DNA of 64,000 nucleotides from Luteimonas sp. FCS-9 (GTDB lineage: Bacteria > Pseudomonadota > Gammaproteobacteria > Xanthomonadales > Xanthomonadaceae): positions 1-64,000 of the forward strand of contig NZ_LASZ01000018.1 of the NCBI RefSeq assembly GCF_001014645.1, in the 5' to 3' direction. Shown piece after piece: positions 43,234 through 53,500 of the stretch. The notes beneath the pieces are model-generated. The model had not been told where the DNA came from. It made no database searches and saw nothing but the letters and a program-made list of their open reading frames with translations. A program made the translations under genes and the position numbers. The first letter of the stretch is position 1; each line of letters begins with the position of its first letter.

Positions 43234-44616
43234 ATGGCCGTCAGCACCTTCGACCTCTACAAGATCGGCATCGGGCCGAGTTCCTCGCACACGGTCGGGC
43301 CGATGCGCGCCGGTGCGCGCTTCGTCGCGCGCTGGCTCGCCGAGCCCGGCCGCCTGCACGAGGTCGTGCGCGTGCGCGCGGAGGTGTTCGGGTCGCTGGC
43401 GCTGACCGGTCGCGGCCACGGCACCGACAAGGCGCTGATGATGGGCCTGGAAGGCCACATGCCCAACCGCATCGACCCGGACATCATCCCCGACGCGCTG
43501 GCGCGCATCCGCGGCGAGCGCCGCCTGCGCCTGGGCGGCACGCACGAGATCGGCTTCGACGAGAAGCGCGACCTGGTCATGAACAAGCGCCAGAAGCTGC
43601 CGTTCCACACCAACGGCATGCGCTTCACCGCCTACGCGGCCGATGACGCGGTCATCGCCACGCGCGACTACTACTCGGTCGGCGGCGGTTTCGTCGTCAA
43701 CCAGGACGAGGCGGCCGAGGACCGCATCGTCGCCGACACCACCCAGGTCCCCTACCCGTTCGCCAGCGGCGACGAACTGATCCGCCAGGCGCAGGACAGC
43801 GGGCTGGGCATCGCCCGGCTGATGCTGGAGAACGAGAAGGTCTGGCGCAGCGAGGCCGAGATCCTCGGCGGGCTGCGCGAGCTGTGGGCGGCGATGCAGT
43901 CGTGCGTGGCGCGCGGCATCCGCGAGGGCGGCACGCTGCCCGGCGGCCTGCACGTGGCGCGCCGCGCGCCGGCGCTGCACGCCGAACTGGCCGCCAAGCC
44001 CGAGGCGGCGATGCGCGACCCGCTGACCGTGCTCGACTGGGTCAACCTCTACGCGCTGGCGGTCAACGAGGAGAACGCCGCCGGCGGCCGCGTGGTCACC
44101 GCGCCGACCAACGGCGCGGCGGGCATCCTGCCCGCGGTGCTGCACTACTACGACCGCTTCATCCCCAACGCGAACGAGCAGGGGGTGTTCGACTTCCTGC
44201 TGACCGCGGCGGCCGTGGGCATCCTGTACAAGGAGAACGCCTCGATCTCCGGCGCCGAGGTCGGCTGCCAGGGCGAGGTCGGCGTCGCCTGCTCGATGGC
44301 CGCGGCCGGCCTGACCGCCGCGCTCGGCGGCACGCCCAGCCAGATCGAGAACGCCGCCGAGATCGGCATGGAGCACAACCTGGGCCTGACCTGCGACCCG
44401 ATCGGCGGACTGGTGCAGATCCCGTGCATCGAGCGCAACGCGATGGGCGCGGTCAAGGCGATCAACGCCTCGCGCATGGCCTTCCGCGGCGACGGCAAGC
44501 ACAAGGTCAGCCTCGACAAGGTCATCCGCACGATGCGCGAGACCGGTCGCGACATGCGCGACAAGTACAAGGAGACCTCGCGCGGCGGCCTGGCGGTGAA
44601 CGTCATCGAGTGCTGA
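43234..44616 (+). CDS. sdaA: L-serine dehydratase (Fe-S, single chain)
   Basis: This 460-aa oxygen-sensitive enzyme converts L-serine to pyruvate and ammonia with a [4Fe-4S] cluster. The N-terminal beta domain starts [18 protein letters not shown]; the catalytic domain has [15 protein letters not shown]. The cluster cysteines are in [14 protein letters not shown] and [16 protein letters not shown]. The single-chain length is that of the E. coli SdaA/SdaB class. It is followed by the toxin-antitoxin pair after 58 bp, with which it has no obvious functional link. Confidence 0.96.
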   Translation: MAVSTFDLYKIGIGPSSSHTVGPMRAGARFVARWLAEPGRLHEVVRVRAEVFGSLALTGRGHGTDKALMMGLEGHMPNRIDPDIIPDALARIRGERRLRLGGTHEIGFDEKRDLVMNKRQKLPFHTNGMRFTAYAADDAVIATRDYYSVGGGFVVNQDEAAEDRIVADTTQVPYPFASGDELIRQAQDSGLGIARLMLENEKVWRSEAEILGGLRELWAAMQSCVARGIREGGTLPGGLHVARRAPALHAELAAKPEAAMRDPLTVLDWVNLYALAVNEENAAGGRVVTAPTNGAAGILPAVLHYYDRFIPNANEQGVFDFLLTAAAVGILYKENASISGAEVGCQGEVGVACSMAAAGLTAALGGTPSQIENAAEIGMEHNLGLTCDPIGGLVQIPCIERNAMGAVKAINASRMAFRGDGKHKVSLDKVIRTMRETGRDMRDKYKETSRGGLAVNVIEC

Positions 44617-44617
44617 G

Positions 44618-44648
44618 TTGACCCGGGCCCGGTTCCGGAACGGAATTC
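44618..44648. promoter_or_regulatory. Palindromes in front of the antitoxin gene
   Basis: CCGGGCCCGG (44623-44632), GTTCCGGAAC (44632-44641) and GAATTC (44643-44648) are adjacent perfect palindromes between the sdaA stop and the antitoxin. A TTGACC at 44618 could be a -35. This resembles a site for autoregulation by the antitoxin-toxin complex, although the first palindrome could also end sdaA transcription. Confidence 0.4.
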
Positions 44649-44674
44649 AGACCAGACTGGATACGGAGCATGTC

Positions 44675-44926
44675 ATGAAGACCTGGCAGGTCCAGGAAGC
44701 GAAGGCGCGCTTCAGCGAACTTCTGCGCGTCACTGTGGAGGATGGCCCGCAGATCGTCAGCCACGGCAGGCCGACGGCAGTCGTCGTTCCGATGGAACAG
44801 TGGCAACGGTTGCAGCAGCGGCCGCGGAGCCTGAAGGCGCTGCTGCAGGCGCCCGATGGGCCGGACGGCGTGATCCTGCCCCGGCGCGGCCGTCTGCGGC
44901 GGCACGACCCCGAGGCACTCGACTGA
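44675..44926 (+). CDS. Phd/YefM-family antitoxin
   Basis: This 83-aa protein opens MKTWQVQEAKARFSELLR, the classic Phd/YefM DNA-binding N-terminus, then RPTAVVVPMEQW. The C-terminal part (after residue 50) should bind and silence the toxin. A CGGAG site lies six bases before the ATG at 44675. The toxin starts five bases after its stop. GC content looks lower than in the neighbours, which may mean more recent arrival. Confidence 0.88.
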   Translation: MKTWQVQEAKARFSELLRVTVEDGPQIVSHGRPTAVVVPMEQWQRLQQRPRSLKALLQAPDGPDGVILPRRGRLRRHDPEALD

Positions 44927-44931
44927 CCGGC

Positions 44932-45342
44932 ATGTTCCTGCTGGACACGAACGTCGTTTCGGAGTTGCGCAAGAACAGGCCGCACCGCGGCGTGCGGGCC
45001 TGGATCGAGCAGGCACCCGAGAGCGGGCTTTACCTGTCGGCAGTGACGATCGGAGAAATCCAGGCCGGCATCGAGATCAACCGCGACCTCGATCCGGGCA
45101 AGGCATCGGACATCCAGGCCTGGCTCGACGAACTGGCCGGCTCGTATGCCGTGCTGCCTGCCGATGCCGCGGTCTTCCGACAATGGGCACGGCTGATGCA
45201 CGGCCGTTCCGATCATCATCTCGAGGACGGATTGATCGGCGCGACCGCCCTCGTCCACGGGCTCACCGTCGTCACGCGGAATCTCAAGGATTTCCGCCCC
45301 TTGGGCGTGCCGCTGCTCGACCCCTTCGCCTATCGAGGATGA
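44932..45342 (+). CDS. VapC-type PIN-domain ribonuclease toxin
   Basis: This 136-aa PIN-domain RNase has the catalytic acids in place: Asp5 in LLDTNVVSEL, Glu42 in TIGEIQAG, Asp99 in HHLEDGLIGA and an Asp in TRNLKDF. It is nearest in layout to FitB-like VapC toxins. Together with the upstream antitoxin it forms a complete, apparently intact module. RNA targets (in other members tRNA or rRNA) cannot be read from the sequence. Confidence 0.9.
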   Translation: MFLLDTNVVSELRKNRPHRGVRAWIEQAPESGLYLSAVTIGEIQAGIEINRDLDPGKASDIQAWLDELAGSYAVLPADAAVFRQWARLMHGRSDHHLEDGLIGATALVHGLTVVTRNLKDFRPLGVPLLDPFAYRG

Positions 45343-45361
45343 GGCCGTCTCGGTGACGGCC
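45343..45361 (+). terminator. Hairpin right after the VapC stop
   Basis: GGCCGTC and GACGGCC form a perfect 7-bp stem with a TCGGT loop starting at the base after the stop codon. No T-run follows. Confidence 0.45.
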
Positions 45362-45437
45362 ATCAGCGCCGTACGCCGATACCGGCGAAGAAACGGCGCG
45401 CCGCGGTCGCGGCACGCCGTCCCGGGACATACGCCGA

Positions 45438-46193
45438 TCAGGCGCGGATCGACAGCGTCAGGCTGAACTGCCAGGGCATCGGCTGGGCCACCGGCTCGGG
45501 GGCCCGGTTCGGGTTGTCGCTGCCCAGCGACAGGCCGCCGTCGAAGCTGATCGACATCAGGCCGGTGAAGAACGAGAAGATCTCGGCGAAGTGCGCCAGG
45601 AAATCCGGGCCGCCGTTCTTCAGCTCGTCGGTCGCGTTGATGAAGGCCTGGTCGACGTTCTGGATGTTGCCGTTCTGGTCGACGGCGATGAAGCCGCTGC
45701 CGTTCTCGTTCTCCAGCAGCACGTTGCCGTCGCGCACCGCCGCGTCCAGCACGCGGCCGCCGCCGGCGAACTCCTGGAACGACAGGTCGCCGTGGGTGTT
45801 GCTGTCGACACCGGAGATCTGCACGCCGTAGTCGCCGTCGGTGATGGTCACCACCGAGGCCACCGTCGCGCCGTTGCCGCCCTTGTCCCACGGCGTCGTC
45901 TCGATCGTGACCTTGGTGCCGTCGTCGAGCTGGAACGTGGTCTGGCCCCAGAAGTCGAACGCGTGCTTGCCGTCGATCTCGACGTGGGGATCGCCCCAGA
46001 TCCGGTAGTTCTCGCCGGTGTTCTTGTTGAACACGATCACCTCGTCGTTGTCGCCGGCGGTGATGCGGTAGTTGTCGTTCTCGAACTGCACGCGCCCGTC
46101 GCCGGTGCGCTGGGTGCTGGCCGAGCTCTGCACCGACGGCAGCTGGCCACTGATGTTCAGCGAGACGGACAGGCTCAAGGACGGATCGGACAT
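45438..46193 (-). CDS. DUF1521/GDPH protein, possible metal-induced self-cleaving protein
   Basis: This 251-aa protein has no signal peptide and a domain like DUF1521: NYRIWGDPHVEIDGK is followed by AFDFWGQTTFQLDDG, close to the motif in which NopE1-type effectors cleave themselves between Asp and Pro in the presence of Ca2+ or Mn2+. The GDPH here is at residues 67-70 (cut predicted after Asp68). The N-terminus (SLSLSVSLNISG) is Ser-rich and the rest is Asp/Asn/Gly-rich, as in secreted proteins. AGGGG precedes the ATG at 46193. It lies downstream of hom, separated by a strong hairpin. Export route and role are unknown. Confidence 0.8.
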   Translation of the reverse strand: MSDPSLSLSVSLNISGQLPSVQSSASTQRTGDGRVQFENDNYRITAGDNDEVIVFNKNTGENYRIWGDPHVEIDGKHAFDFWGQTTFQLDDGTKVTIETTPWDKGGNGATVASVVTITDGDYGVQISGVDSNTHGDLSFQEFAGGGRVLDAAVRDGNVLLENENGSGFIAVDQNGNIQNVDQAFINATDELKNGGPDFLAHFAEIFSFFTGLMSISFDGGLSLGSDNPNRAPEPVAQPMPWQFSLTLSIRA

Positions 46194-46265
46194 GGCGGAG
46201 ACCCCTGTTGTTGGAATGGAAACTGAATGACGCCATTCCAGCGCGCGGTCCGGCTCCGCGCCATC

Positions 46266-46293
46266 GGGGCGGACCCCATCTAGGGTTCGCCCC
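46266..46293 (-). terminator. Hairpin after the metX-metB-hom operon
   Basis: GGGGCGGACCC and GGGTTCGCCCC pair over 11 bp (one G-T wobble) with a CATCTA loop, 11 bp beyond the hom stop. It should separate the methionine operon from the DUF1521 gene. No T-run is present. Confidence 0.55.
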
Positions 46294-46304
46294 AGCCCCG
46301 CAGC

Positions 46305-47393
46305 TCAGCGCTGCACGCAGCCCAGCACGTCGTCGAGCAGCGCGGCCGCGGTGACCTCGGCCCCCGCACCCGGCCCCTGGACGACCAGCGGCTGCTCGAG
46401 ATAGCGGTCGCTGTGGATCGCGACGCGGTTGTCGGTATCGCCTCCGGCGCACAGCGGATGATGCGCCGGCAGCGCGCGCAGGCCGACGCTGGCCCCGCCG
46501 AGCGCGTCGAAGCGGCCCACGAAGCGCAGCCGCAGACCCTCGGCCGATGCCGCGGCCCAGCGCGCCGCAAGCGCCGCATCGAGTCCGCCGAGCCCCGTAT
46601 CGACTTCCTCGGCGCCGCAGCCGGCCAGGGCGGCCGGAACCAGGGATTCGACCGCGACCTGGTGCGCGGACAGCGGCAGGCCCGCCGCGCGGGCCAGGAT
46701 CAGCAGCTTGCGACGCACGTCCTCGCCCGACAGGTCGACGCGCGGATCGGGTTCGGTGAAGCCCGCGGCCCGGGCCTCGCGCACCAGGGCCGAGAACGGG
46801 CGACTGCCGTCGTAATGCGAGAACAGCCAGGCCAGCGAGCCCGACAGCACGCCCTCGACCGCATGGATGCGGTCGCCGCCGGCGACCAGCGCGCGCAGGC
46901 TGCGCAGCAACGGCAGGCCCGCGCCGACCGTCGCGCTGTCGCCGTAGCGTCCGCCGCCCTCGGCGCCCCCCGCCTCGGCGATCGCCTGCGCGCGGCCGAG
47001 CTCGCCGCCGGTGCCCAGTTTGTTGGCGGTGACCACGTGGATCCCGCGCGCGAGCCATTCGGGGTGCCAGTCGGCGACGGTCTCGCTGGCGGTCGCGTCG
47101 ACCACGATGTCGCCCGGCCGCGGGCTCTCGCCCTCGGCCCACGGCGGGAAGCCGGCGCGCCGGATCGCCGCCGCGCGTACCTGGTCGAGCACTGCGGCCG
47201 GGTCGCCGTCGCAGGCGATCTGCGTGCGCGAGTTGCAGATCCACGACACCGCCGGCAACGCCACGCCCTGTGCGGCCAGGCGCTGGTAGCGCCCGACGAA
47301 GGCGCTGCCGACGGTGCCGGTGCCCAGCAACGCGAGCCGGGTGGGCTGCGGCTGCGGCCGACGCGCACGGCGCAGGGCCACGACCGCGCTCAT
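46305..47393 (-). CDS. hom: Homoserine dehydrogenase, methionine-operon copy
   Basis: This 362-aa NAD(P)-dependent enzyme reduces aspartate semialdehyde to homoserine. The nucleotide motif LLGTGTVGSAF is at the N-terminus. The catalytic region VVDATASETVADWHPEWLARGIHVVTANK is followed by EGVLSGSLAWLF, where the family shows the G-x-x-x-G and NxxLT-type residues. There is no aspartokinase part and no C-terminal ACT domain. Its start overlaps the metB stop (ATGA). In the operon with metX and metB it supplies homoserine for methionine, apparently not subject to threonine control. Confidence 0.94.
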   Translation of the reverse strand: MSAVVALRRARRPQPQPTRLALLGTGTVGSAFVGRYQRLAAQGVALPAVSWICNSRTQIACDGDPAAVLDQVRAAAIRRAGFPPWAEGESPRPGDIVVDATASETVADWHPEWLARGIHVVTANKLGTGGELGRAQAIAEAGGAEGGGRYGDSATVGAGLPLLRSLRALVAGGDRIHAVEGVLSGSLAWLFSHYDGSRPFSALVREARAAGFTEPDPRVDLSGEDVRRKLLILARAAGLPLSAHQVAVESLVPAALAGCGAEEVDTGLGGLDAALAARWAAASAEGLRLRFVGRFDALGGASVGLRALPAHHPLCAGGDTDNRVAIHSDRYLEQPLVVQGPGAGAEVTAAALLDDVLGCVQR

Positions 47394-48625
47394 GCGTCGG
47401 CTCCGGCGCGGATCGCGGGCGTCTCACCCGCCACGTCCGCCGCGCGCTCGAGCGCCGCGCGCAGGTCGGCGACCAGGTCGTCGAGCGCCTCGATCCCGAC
47501 CGACAACCGCAGCAGCCCGTCGGAAATGCCGGCCGCCGCGCGCGCCTCGGCGCGCATCGCGGCATGCGTCATCGTCGCCGGATGCGCGACCAGGCTTTCC
47601 ACGCCGCCCAGCGACTCGGCCAGCGTGAAGTACTGCAGGCCCTCGACGAACGCGCGCACCGCCGCGCGCGGGTCGCGGCCGGCGAGCTCGAACGACAGCA
47701 TCGCGCCGAAGCCCGACTGCTGCCGCGCGGCGACCGCGTGGCCGGGGTGTGAGGCCAGGCCCGGGTAGTGCACCCGCGCCACGGCCGGATGCGCGTCCAG
47801 CAGATCGACGATGCCCGCGGTGTTCTCCTGGTGGACGCGCAGGCGCGCGTCGAGCGTCCGCAGTCCGCGCAGGGTCAGGAAGCTGTCGAACGGCGAGCCG
47901 GTGATGCCCAGCGCGTTCGCCCACCACGCCAGTTGCGCGTGCACCTCGGCATCGCGCGCGACGACCGCGCCGCCGACGACGTCGCTGTGGCCGTTGATGT
48001 ACTTGGTCGTCGAGTGCAGCACCACGTCGGCGCCGAACGCGATCGGCCGCTGCAGCGCGGGCGACAGGAAGGTGTTGTCGACCACCGTCAGCGCACCGGC
48101 GCGCTGCGCGGCCTCGATGACGAAGCGCAGATCGGTGATGCGCAGCAGCGGGTTGGACGGGGTCTCGATCAGCACCAGCTTCGGCCCGCGCGCGAGCGCG
48201 TCGGCCAGCGAGCGCGGGTCGGTGAGGTCGGCGGTGACCAATTCGAAATGGCCCTTGCGCGCCAGCGCGTCGAACAGCCGCCAACTGCCGCCGTAGGCGT
48301 CGTGCGGCACGACCAGCCGGTCGCCGGGCTGCAGCAGGGCGTTGAGCACCAGCGTGATCGCGGCCATGCCGGTCGGCGTGACCACCGCACCGGCACCGCC
48401 CTCGAGCCCGGCCAGCGCCTCGCCGAGCAGATCGCGGGTGGGATTGCCGCTGCGCGTGTAGTCGTACTCGCGCTTGCGCTCGAAGCCCTCGAAGCTGAAG
48501 TTGCTCGACAGCACGATCGGCGGCGTCACCGCGCCGTAGGCCGGGTCGCGGTCGATGCCGGCGCGCACCGCGCGCGTGCCCGGACGGCACGCGGCCGGGT
48601 CGAAGGACGGGCTCTGGATGCTCAT
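47390..48625 (-). CDS. metB: Cystathionine gamma-synthase/O-succinylhomoserine sulfhydrylase
   Basis: This 411-aa PLP enzyme of the trans-sulfuration family has PLP Lys208 in LHSTTKYINGHSD, with SRSGNPT-like YTRSGNPTRD, TPTGMAAI and ETPSNPL segments. It uses activated homoserine plus cysteine (or sulfide); which of the two cannot be told from the sequence. The ATG at 48625 overlaps the metX stop by 4 bp and the end overlaps the hom start by 4 bp. The operon metX-metB-hom lies under a SAM riboswitch. Confidence 0.94.
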   Translation of the reverse strand: MSIQSPSFDPAACRPGTRAVRAGIDRDPAYGAVTPPIVLSSNFSFEGFERKREYDYTRSGNPTRDLLGEALAGLEGGAGAVVTPTGMAAITLVLNALLQPGDRLVVPHDAYGGSWRLFDALARKGHFELVTADLTDPRSLADALARGPKLVLIETPSNPLLRITDLRFVIEAAQRAGALTVVDNTFLSPALQRPIAFGADVVLHSTTKYINGHSDVVGGAVVARDAEVHAQLAWWANALGITGSPFDSFLTLRGLRTLDARLRVHQENTAGIVDLLDAHPAVARVHYPGLASHPGHAVAARQQSGFGAMLSFELAGRDPRAAVRAFVEGLQYFTLAESLGGVESLVAHPATMTHAAMRAEARAAAGISDGLLRLSVGIEALDDLVADLRAALERAADVAGETPAIRAGADA

Positions 48626-49680
48626 GCGGGATCTCCGTGGTCGGTGTCGCGCAGCGCGACGGCCAGGATGGCGTCGATGCGGTCGGTTTCCTTGAGGAAG
48701 GCGTCGTGGCCGTAGGGCGAGCGCAGCACGCGCAGCCGGCCGTTCGGGCCGAGGCCCTCGAGCAGCGTCACCGCGTCGGCCAGCGGCACGATCCGGTCGC
48801 CCTCGACCGCGACGACCGTGGTCGGCACCCGGACCTGCGCCGGCGCGATGCGGTGCAGGTCGATCGATTCCGACAGCCGCAGCCACGCGGCGACCGGCGT
48901 GCGGGCGACGTAGCGCGCGCCGGCGGCGTCGAGATAGTCCTCGGCCGCCACGCGTACGCGGCCGTTGACGACCTCGGGCGCGGCATCGAAGCGTTCGGCG
49001 AACTCCTCGGGCGTGCGATAGCTGAGCATCGCGAACTGCCGCGCCAGCGACAGGCCCTGCGCATCGGCGCACTGCAACTGCCCCAGCGCGACGGTCTGCC
49101 GTTGCAGTGCGCGCCAGGCCGCGGCGTAGGGATGCGCGCGATGCGCGCCGCTGACCGCGACCAGCCGCCGGACGCGACCGCCGTGCCGCACCGCGAACTG
49201 TAGCCCGACCAGTGCGCCGTAGGAGTAGCCGACGAAGGCGTGCAGCACCGGGATGTCGAGCGCGTCGAGCAGCGCGGCGACCGCGTCGGCCTGGTCGGCG
49301 GTGTCGATCGGCGCGTCGAGCGCGCCGTCGGCGCCGACGAAGTCGAAGGCCAGCAGCTGCGAGCGCGCCGGGTCGAGCGCGCGGCCGTCGCCGACGAGCG
49401 CCTCGGCCCAGCCCGGCTCGGGATACGACGCGCTCGAAGCGACGTGGCGGTGCGCGGAGATCCCGCCGGCGACGAACACCACCGGCGCGCCGGGGGTCCC
49501 GCGCAGCTCGTAGCGCAGGCCGACATGCCGCAGGCCCGCGTGGCGCATCGGCAGCGCGACGTCGATGCGACCGCGCGACGCGCGGTCGCCGATCACGACG
49601 GATGTCGGTGCCGGTGCGGAAACGAAGGCCGGGTCGTGGCCGGCGTCGGAATGACGGGGAGCGGTGTCGACAAGACTCAT
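48622..49680 (-). CDS. metX: Homoserine O-acyltransferase MetX-type
   Basis: This 352-aa alpha/beta-hydrolase-fold enzyme activates homoserine by acylation, the first methionine-specific step. The nucleophile Ser153 lies in [13 protein letters not shown], and the late YGHDAFLKE carries the catalytic His. In this lineage related enzymes are reported to use succinyl-CoA, so the acyl donor (acetyl or succinyl) is left open. The ATG at 49680 is the start. A longer frame to 49839 would run through the riboswitch and is rejected. It is first in the operon and follows the SAM-I aptamer by about 99 nt. Confidence 0.93.
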   Translation of the reverse strand: MSLVDTAPRHSDAGHDPAFVSAPAPTSVVIGDRASRGRIDVALPMRHAGLRHVGLRYELRGTPGAPVVFVAGGISAHRHVASSASYPEPGWAEALVGDGRALDPARSQLLAFDFVGADGALDAPIDTADQADAVAALLDALDIPVLHAFVGYSYGALVGLQFAVRHGGRVRRLVAVSGAHRAHPYAAAWRALQRQTVALGQLQCADAQGLSLARQFAMLSYRTPEEFAERFDAAPEVVNGRVRVAAEDYLDAAGARYVARTPVAAWLRLSESIDLHRIAPAQVRVPTTVVAVEGDRIVPLADAVTLLEGLGPNGRLRVLRSPYGHDAFLKETDRIDAILAVALRDTDHGDPA

Positions 49681-49779
49681 GGCGATGTCCAGGTGGGAAC
49701 GGACCATCGCGTCTTGCGGGGGATGCCGGAAGCCGCCGATTCGGCGGATGCGCCGCCCCGATGCCGAAGCGACGCATGA

Positions 49780-49903
49780 CCATCTTCCGGTGGACGCGCA
49801 GGTCCCCGCAGGACTTGGCACCGCGACGGGGGTCCGCACGGTGCGCGGATCCCATCAGGTTGCCCCGGCATCAAAGGGCCTGTCCCTCCGCCGGTCTCGA
49901 TGG
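49780..49903 (-). ncRNA. SAM-I (S-box) riboswitch upstream of metX
   Basis: On the minus strand, P1 strands CCATC (49903-49899) and GATGG (49784-49780) close a core containing GAGGGACAGGCCC (49888-49876), then TGATGCCGGGGCAACC and GGTGCCAAGTCC. These are the diagnostic SAM-I elements. A candidate -35 TTGACA sits at 49941-49936. The expression platform (49779-49681) contains competing hairpins, including CCGCCG-AAT-CGGCGG. High SAM should switch off metX-metB-hom. Confidence 0.9.
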
Positions 49904-49935
49904 ATGTCGCGCAGGTTGCCAGCGCCTGCGCACGA

Positions 49936-49941
49936 TGTCAA
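49936..49941 (-). promoter_or_regulatory. -35 element for the metX operon
   Basis: TTGACA on the minus strand; 17 bp further a weak CAACCT (49918-49913) could be the -10, placing the RNA start just before the riboswitch P1. Confidence 0.5.
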
Positions 49942-50035
49942 TCGCTTCATCCGGATGCAGCGATGGATATCCGCAACAAGGCCGATCGGGCGTCGAGACC
50001 ACGGGGCGAGCGACGCGCCGCCGCGCGACCGCCCG

Positions 50036-50041
50036 CATAAT
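50036..50041 (+). promoter_or_regulatory. -10-like CATAAT seven bases before the M23 ATG
   Basis: CATAAT ends seven bases before the ATG at 50049, fitting the leaderless pattern seen elsewhere in the window. Confidence 0.4.
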
Positions 50042-50048
50042 CCAGGGC

Positions 50049-50984
50049 ATGCCCCGCCGATCGCAGCGCCTCCGCCCGCTCCCGTCCCCGGCGGGCCGCG
50101 CTGTCCACCGCAACGCGGCCTGCCGGGCCACCCTGGCCACGATCGCCGGCCTGCTGCTCGCGCTGCCGCCCGCAGCCGCGGGCCAGACGCCGTCGACCGG
50201 CGCATGGCCGGCGCCCGCGCCAGCGACCGCCCACGGCTCGGCGACGACGCCGGTCGTCCGCCTGCGCCGGCAGCCCGCCGCAGGGCGCGTCGGCATCGTC
50301 GCCGAGAACACGCTGGCCGGCCCGGTCGAGGTGTTGCTGACCGCCGACGGCCCGACGGTGGGCAGCGATCCGCCGCTCCCGGCGCGCGCGACCGTGCCCG
50401 CCCATGGCCGCACCGTCGTCGCCTGGCTGCCCGATGCCACCGGCGGCGCGGCCGCGCTGGCGCTGCGCGCCGTGCCCGGACACCCCGGCGCGCGTCCGCG
50501 CGACGTCGAGTACGCCTATCCGCTGCGCGGCGCTCCGGTTCGGATCGCCCAGGGCTTCGGGGGCGGCTTCAGCCACCGCCACGACGAACACCGGTATGCC
50601 GTGGACTTCGCGGTGGACGAGGGCACGCCGGTGCTGGCGGCGCGCGACGGCGTCGTCATGCAGGTCGAGGCCGACGTCTGGGGCAATGCGCGCACGGCCG
50701 CGGCGACCGACGACCCGGCCCGCGCGAATTTCGTCCGGGTGCTGCACGACGACGGCACGATGGCGCTGTACGCGCACCTGCAGCGCGGCGGCGTGATCGT
50801 CGCGCCGGGCGAGCGCGTGCGCCGCGGCGACATCCTCGGCTTCTCGGGCGACACCGGCGCCAGCACCGGCCCGCACCTGCACTTCGCGGTCCAGGCCAAC
50901 CGCGGCCTGCGCCTGGAATCGCTGCCGTTCCGCATGTTCGGCCCCGGCGGTGTGCTGCGCTTCGCCGAGCCCGGGCCGGACTGA
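50049..50984 (+). CDS. M23 (LytM)-family metallopeptidase, exported
   Basis: This 311-aa cell-wall peptidase has an N-terminal hydrophobic signal segment (near residues 28-46). The zinc motifs are [15 protein letters not shown], with the H-x(4)-D pattern, and HLHFAV in [10 protein letters not shown]. The catalytic domain occupies about residues 165-300, with a beta-rich part before it (about 65-150). It should act in the periplasm on peptidoglycan cross-links. The ATG at 50049 is preceded by CATAAT rather than a ribosome site. Confidence 0.88.
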   Translation: MPRRSQRLRPLPSPAGRAVHRNAACRATLATIAGLLLALPPAAAGQTPSTGAWPAPAPATAHGSATTPVVRLRRQPAAGRVGIVAENTLAGPVEVLLTADGPTVGSDPPLPARATVPAHGRTVVAWLPDATGGAAALALRAVPGHPGARPRDVEYAYPLRGAPVRIAQGFGGGFSHRHDEHRYAVDFAVDEGTPVLAARDGVVMQVEADVWGNARTAAATDDPARANFVRVLHDDGTMALYAHLQRGGVIVAPGERVRRGDILGFSGDTGASTGPHLHFAVQANRGLRLESLPFRMFGPGGVLRFAEPGPD

Positions 50985-50998
50985 CCCGGCCCGCCGCG

Positions 50999-51004
50999 TA
51001 TAAT
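50999..51004 (+). promoter_or_regulatory. TATAAT in front of prfC
   Basis: A perfect TATAAT lies 51 bases before the prfC ATG, giving a conventional leader of about 45 nt. I see no matching -35. Confidence 0.45.
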
Positions 51005-51055
51005 CGCCGGCTTCCCGACACCTCGAGACCGCACGCGCGCGCGTGCGCCGCCCGC

Positions 51056-52660
<1,605 letters not shown>

Positions 52661-52681
52661 CGGGCGCCGCCGCGTCGCGGT

Positions 52682-52710
52682 CTGACAGGACCGCGGCGCG
52701 GGGTCATAAT
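52682..52710 (+). promoter_or_regulatory. Promoter for the hemolysin III gene
   Basis: CTGACA (52682-52687) and CATAAT (52705-52710) are separated by exactly 17 bp, a good sigma70-type match, leading to a leader of about 26 nt. Confidence 0.55.
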
Positions 52711-52742
52711 CCGGCCGGTCCCTCCCCCGTCGGACGCACGTC

Positions 52743-53396
52743 ATGACCACCCCTGCCCTTTCGCTGCGCGAGAAGCGCGAGGAATTCGCGAGCGCGCTGA
52801 CCCATGGCCTGGGCGCCACCGCCGCGCTGGCCGCCGGCGCGGTGCTGATCACGCTGGCCGCGCTGTTCGGCAACGGCTGGCAGCTCGGCGCCTCGATCGT
52901 CTTCGGCGTCACGCTGCTGCTGCTCTACCTGGCCTCCACGCTGTACCACGCCGTCCACCACCCGGTCCTCAAGGGCCGGCTGAAGGTGTTCGACCACTGC
53001 GCGATCTATCTGCTGATCGCCGGCACCTACACGCCGTTCACGCTGATCGGGCTGCGCGGCACGCTCGGCTGGTGGCTGTTCGGCACGATCTGGACGCTGG
53101 CGCTGGCCGGCGTGGTCTTCAAGCTGTTCTACACCGGCCGCTTCCGTGGGCTGTCGACCGCGATCTACGTGGCGATGGGCTGGCTGGTGGTGATCGCGAT
53201 CGGGCCGGTCGCCGCCGCGCTCGACACCTGGACCCTGAGCTGGATCGTTGCCGGCGGCGTCTTCTACACGCTCGGCACGTTCTTCTACATGCGCGACTCG
53301 ATTCCGTACGCGCATGCGATCTGGCACCTGTTCTGCATCGCCGGCAGCGTGTGCCACTACGTCGCGGTACTGGCGCAGGTCGTGCCGTCGCCCTGA
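52743..53396 (+). CDS. Hemolysin III/PAQR-family membrane protein
   Basis: This 217-aa protein has seven predicted transmembrane helices. The family motifs are EEFASALTHGLGA near the start, STLYHAV with a His, FDHCAIYLLIAGTYTPF and the C-terminal HAIWHLFCIAGSVCHYVAV. These conserved His and Asp residues form a zinc-binding site in PAQR-type receptors. Bacterial members (YqfA/TrhA) influence membrane homeostasis; the cytolysin name is historical. The gene stands alone between prfC and asmA. Confidence 0.9.
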   Translation: MTTPALSLREKREEFASALTHGLGATAALAAGAVLITLAALFGNGWQLGASIVFGVTLLLLYLASTLYHAVHHPVLKGRLKVFDHCAIYLLIAGTYTPFTLIGLRGTLGWWLFGTIWTLALAGVVFKLFYTGRFRGLSTAIYVAMGWLVVIAIGPVAAALDTWTLSWIVAGGVFYTLGTFFYMRDSIPYAHAIWHLFCIAGSVCHYVAVLAQVVPSP

Positions 53397-53500
53397 AGCG
53401 GCGCCGCGCCGCGCGCGTCACGGACTGAACGCACGACAACGGATTCACCCGGGCTTGATCGATCCGGCGGGATGGTGCCGCGTAAAAAGGACCCACCGCG

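Noticed and set aside
49681-49839. N-terminal extension of MetX by 53 residues
   Set aside because: That stretch covers the riboswitch P1 3' strand and the expression platform, and its translation does not match the family. The ATG at 49680 is the better start.
52743-53396. Calling the hemolysin III gene a virulence cytolysin
   Set aside because: The sequence is a seven-helix PAQR/YqfA-type protein. The lytic name comes from an early Bacillus study and the sequence does not show such a role.
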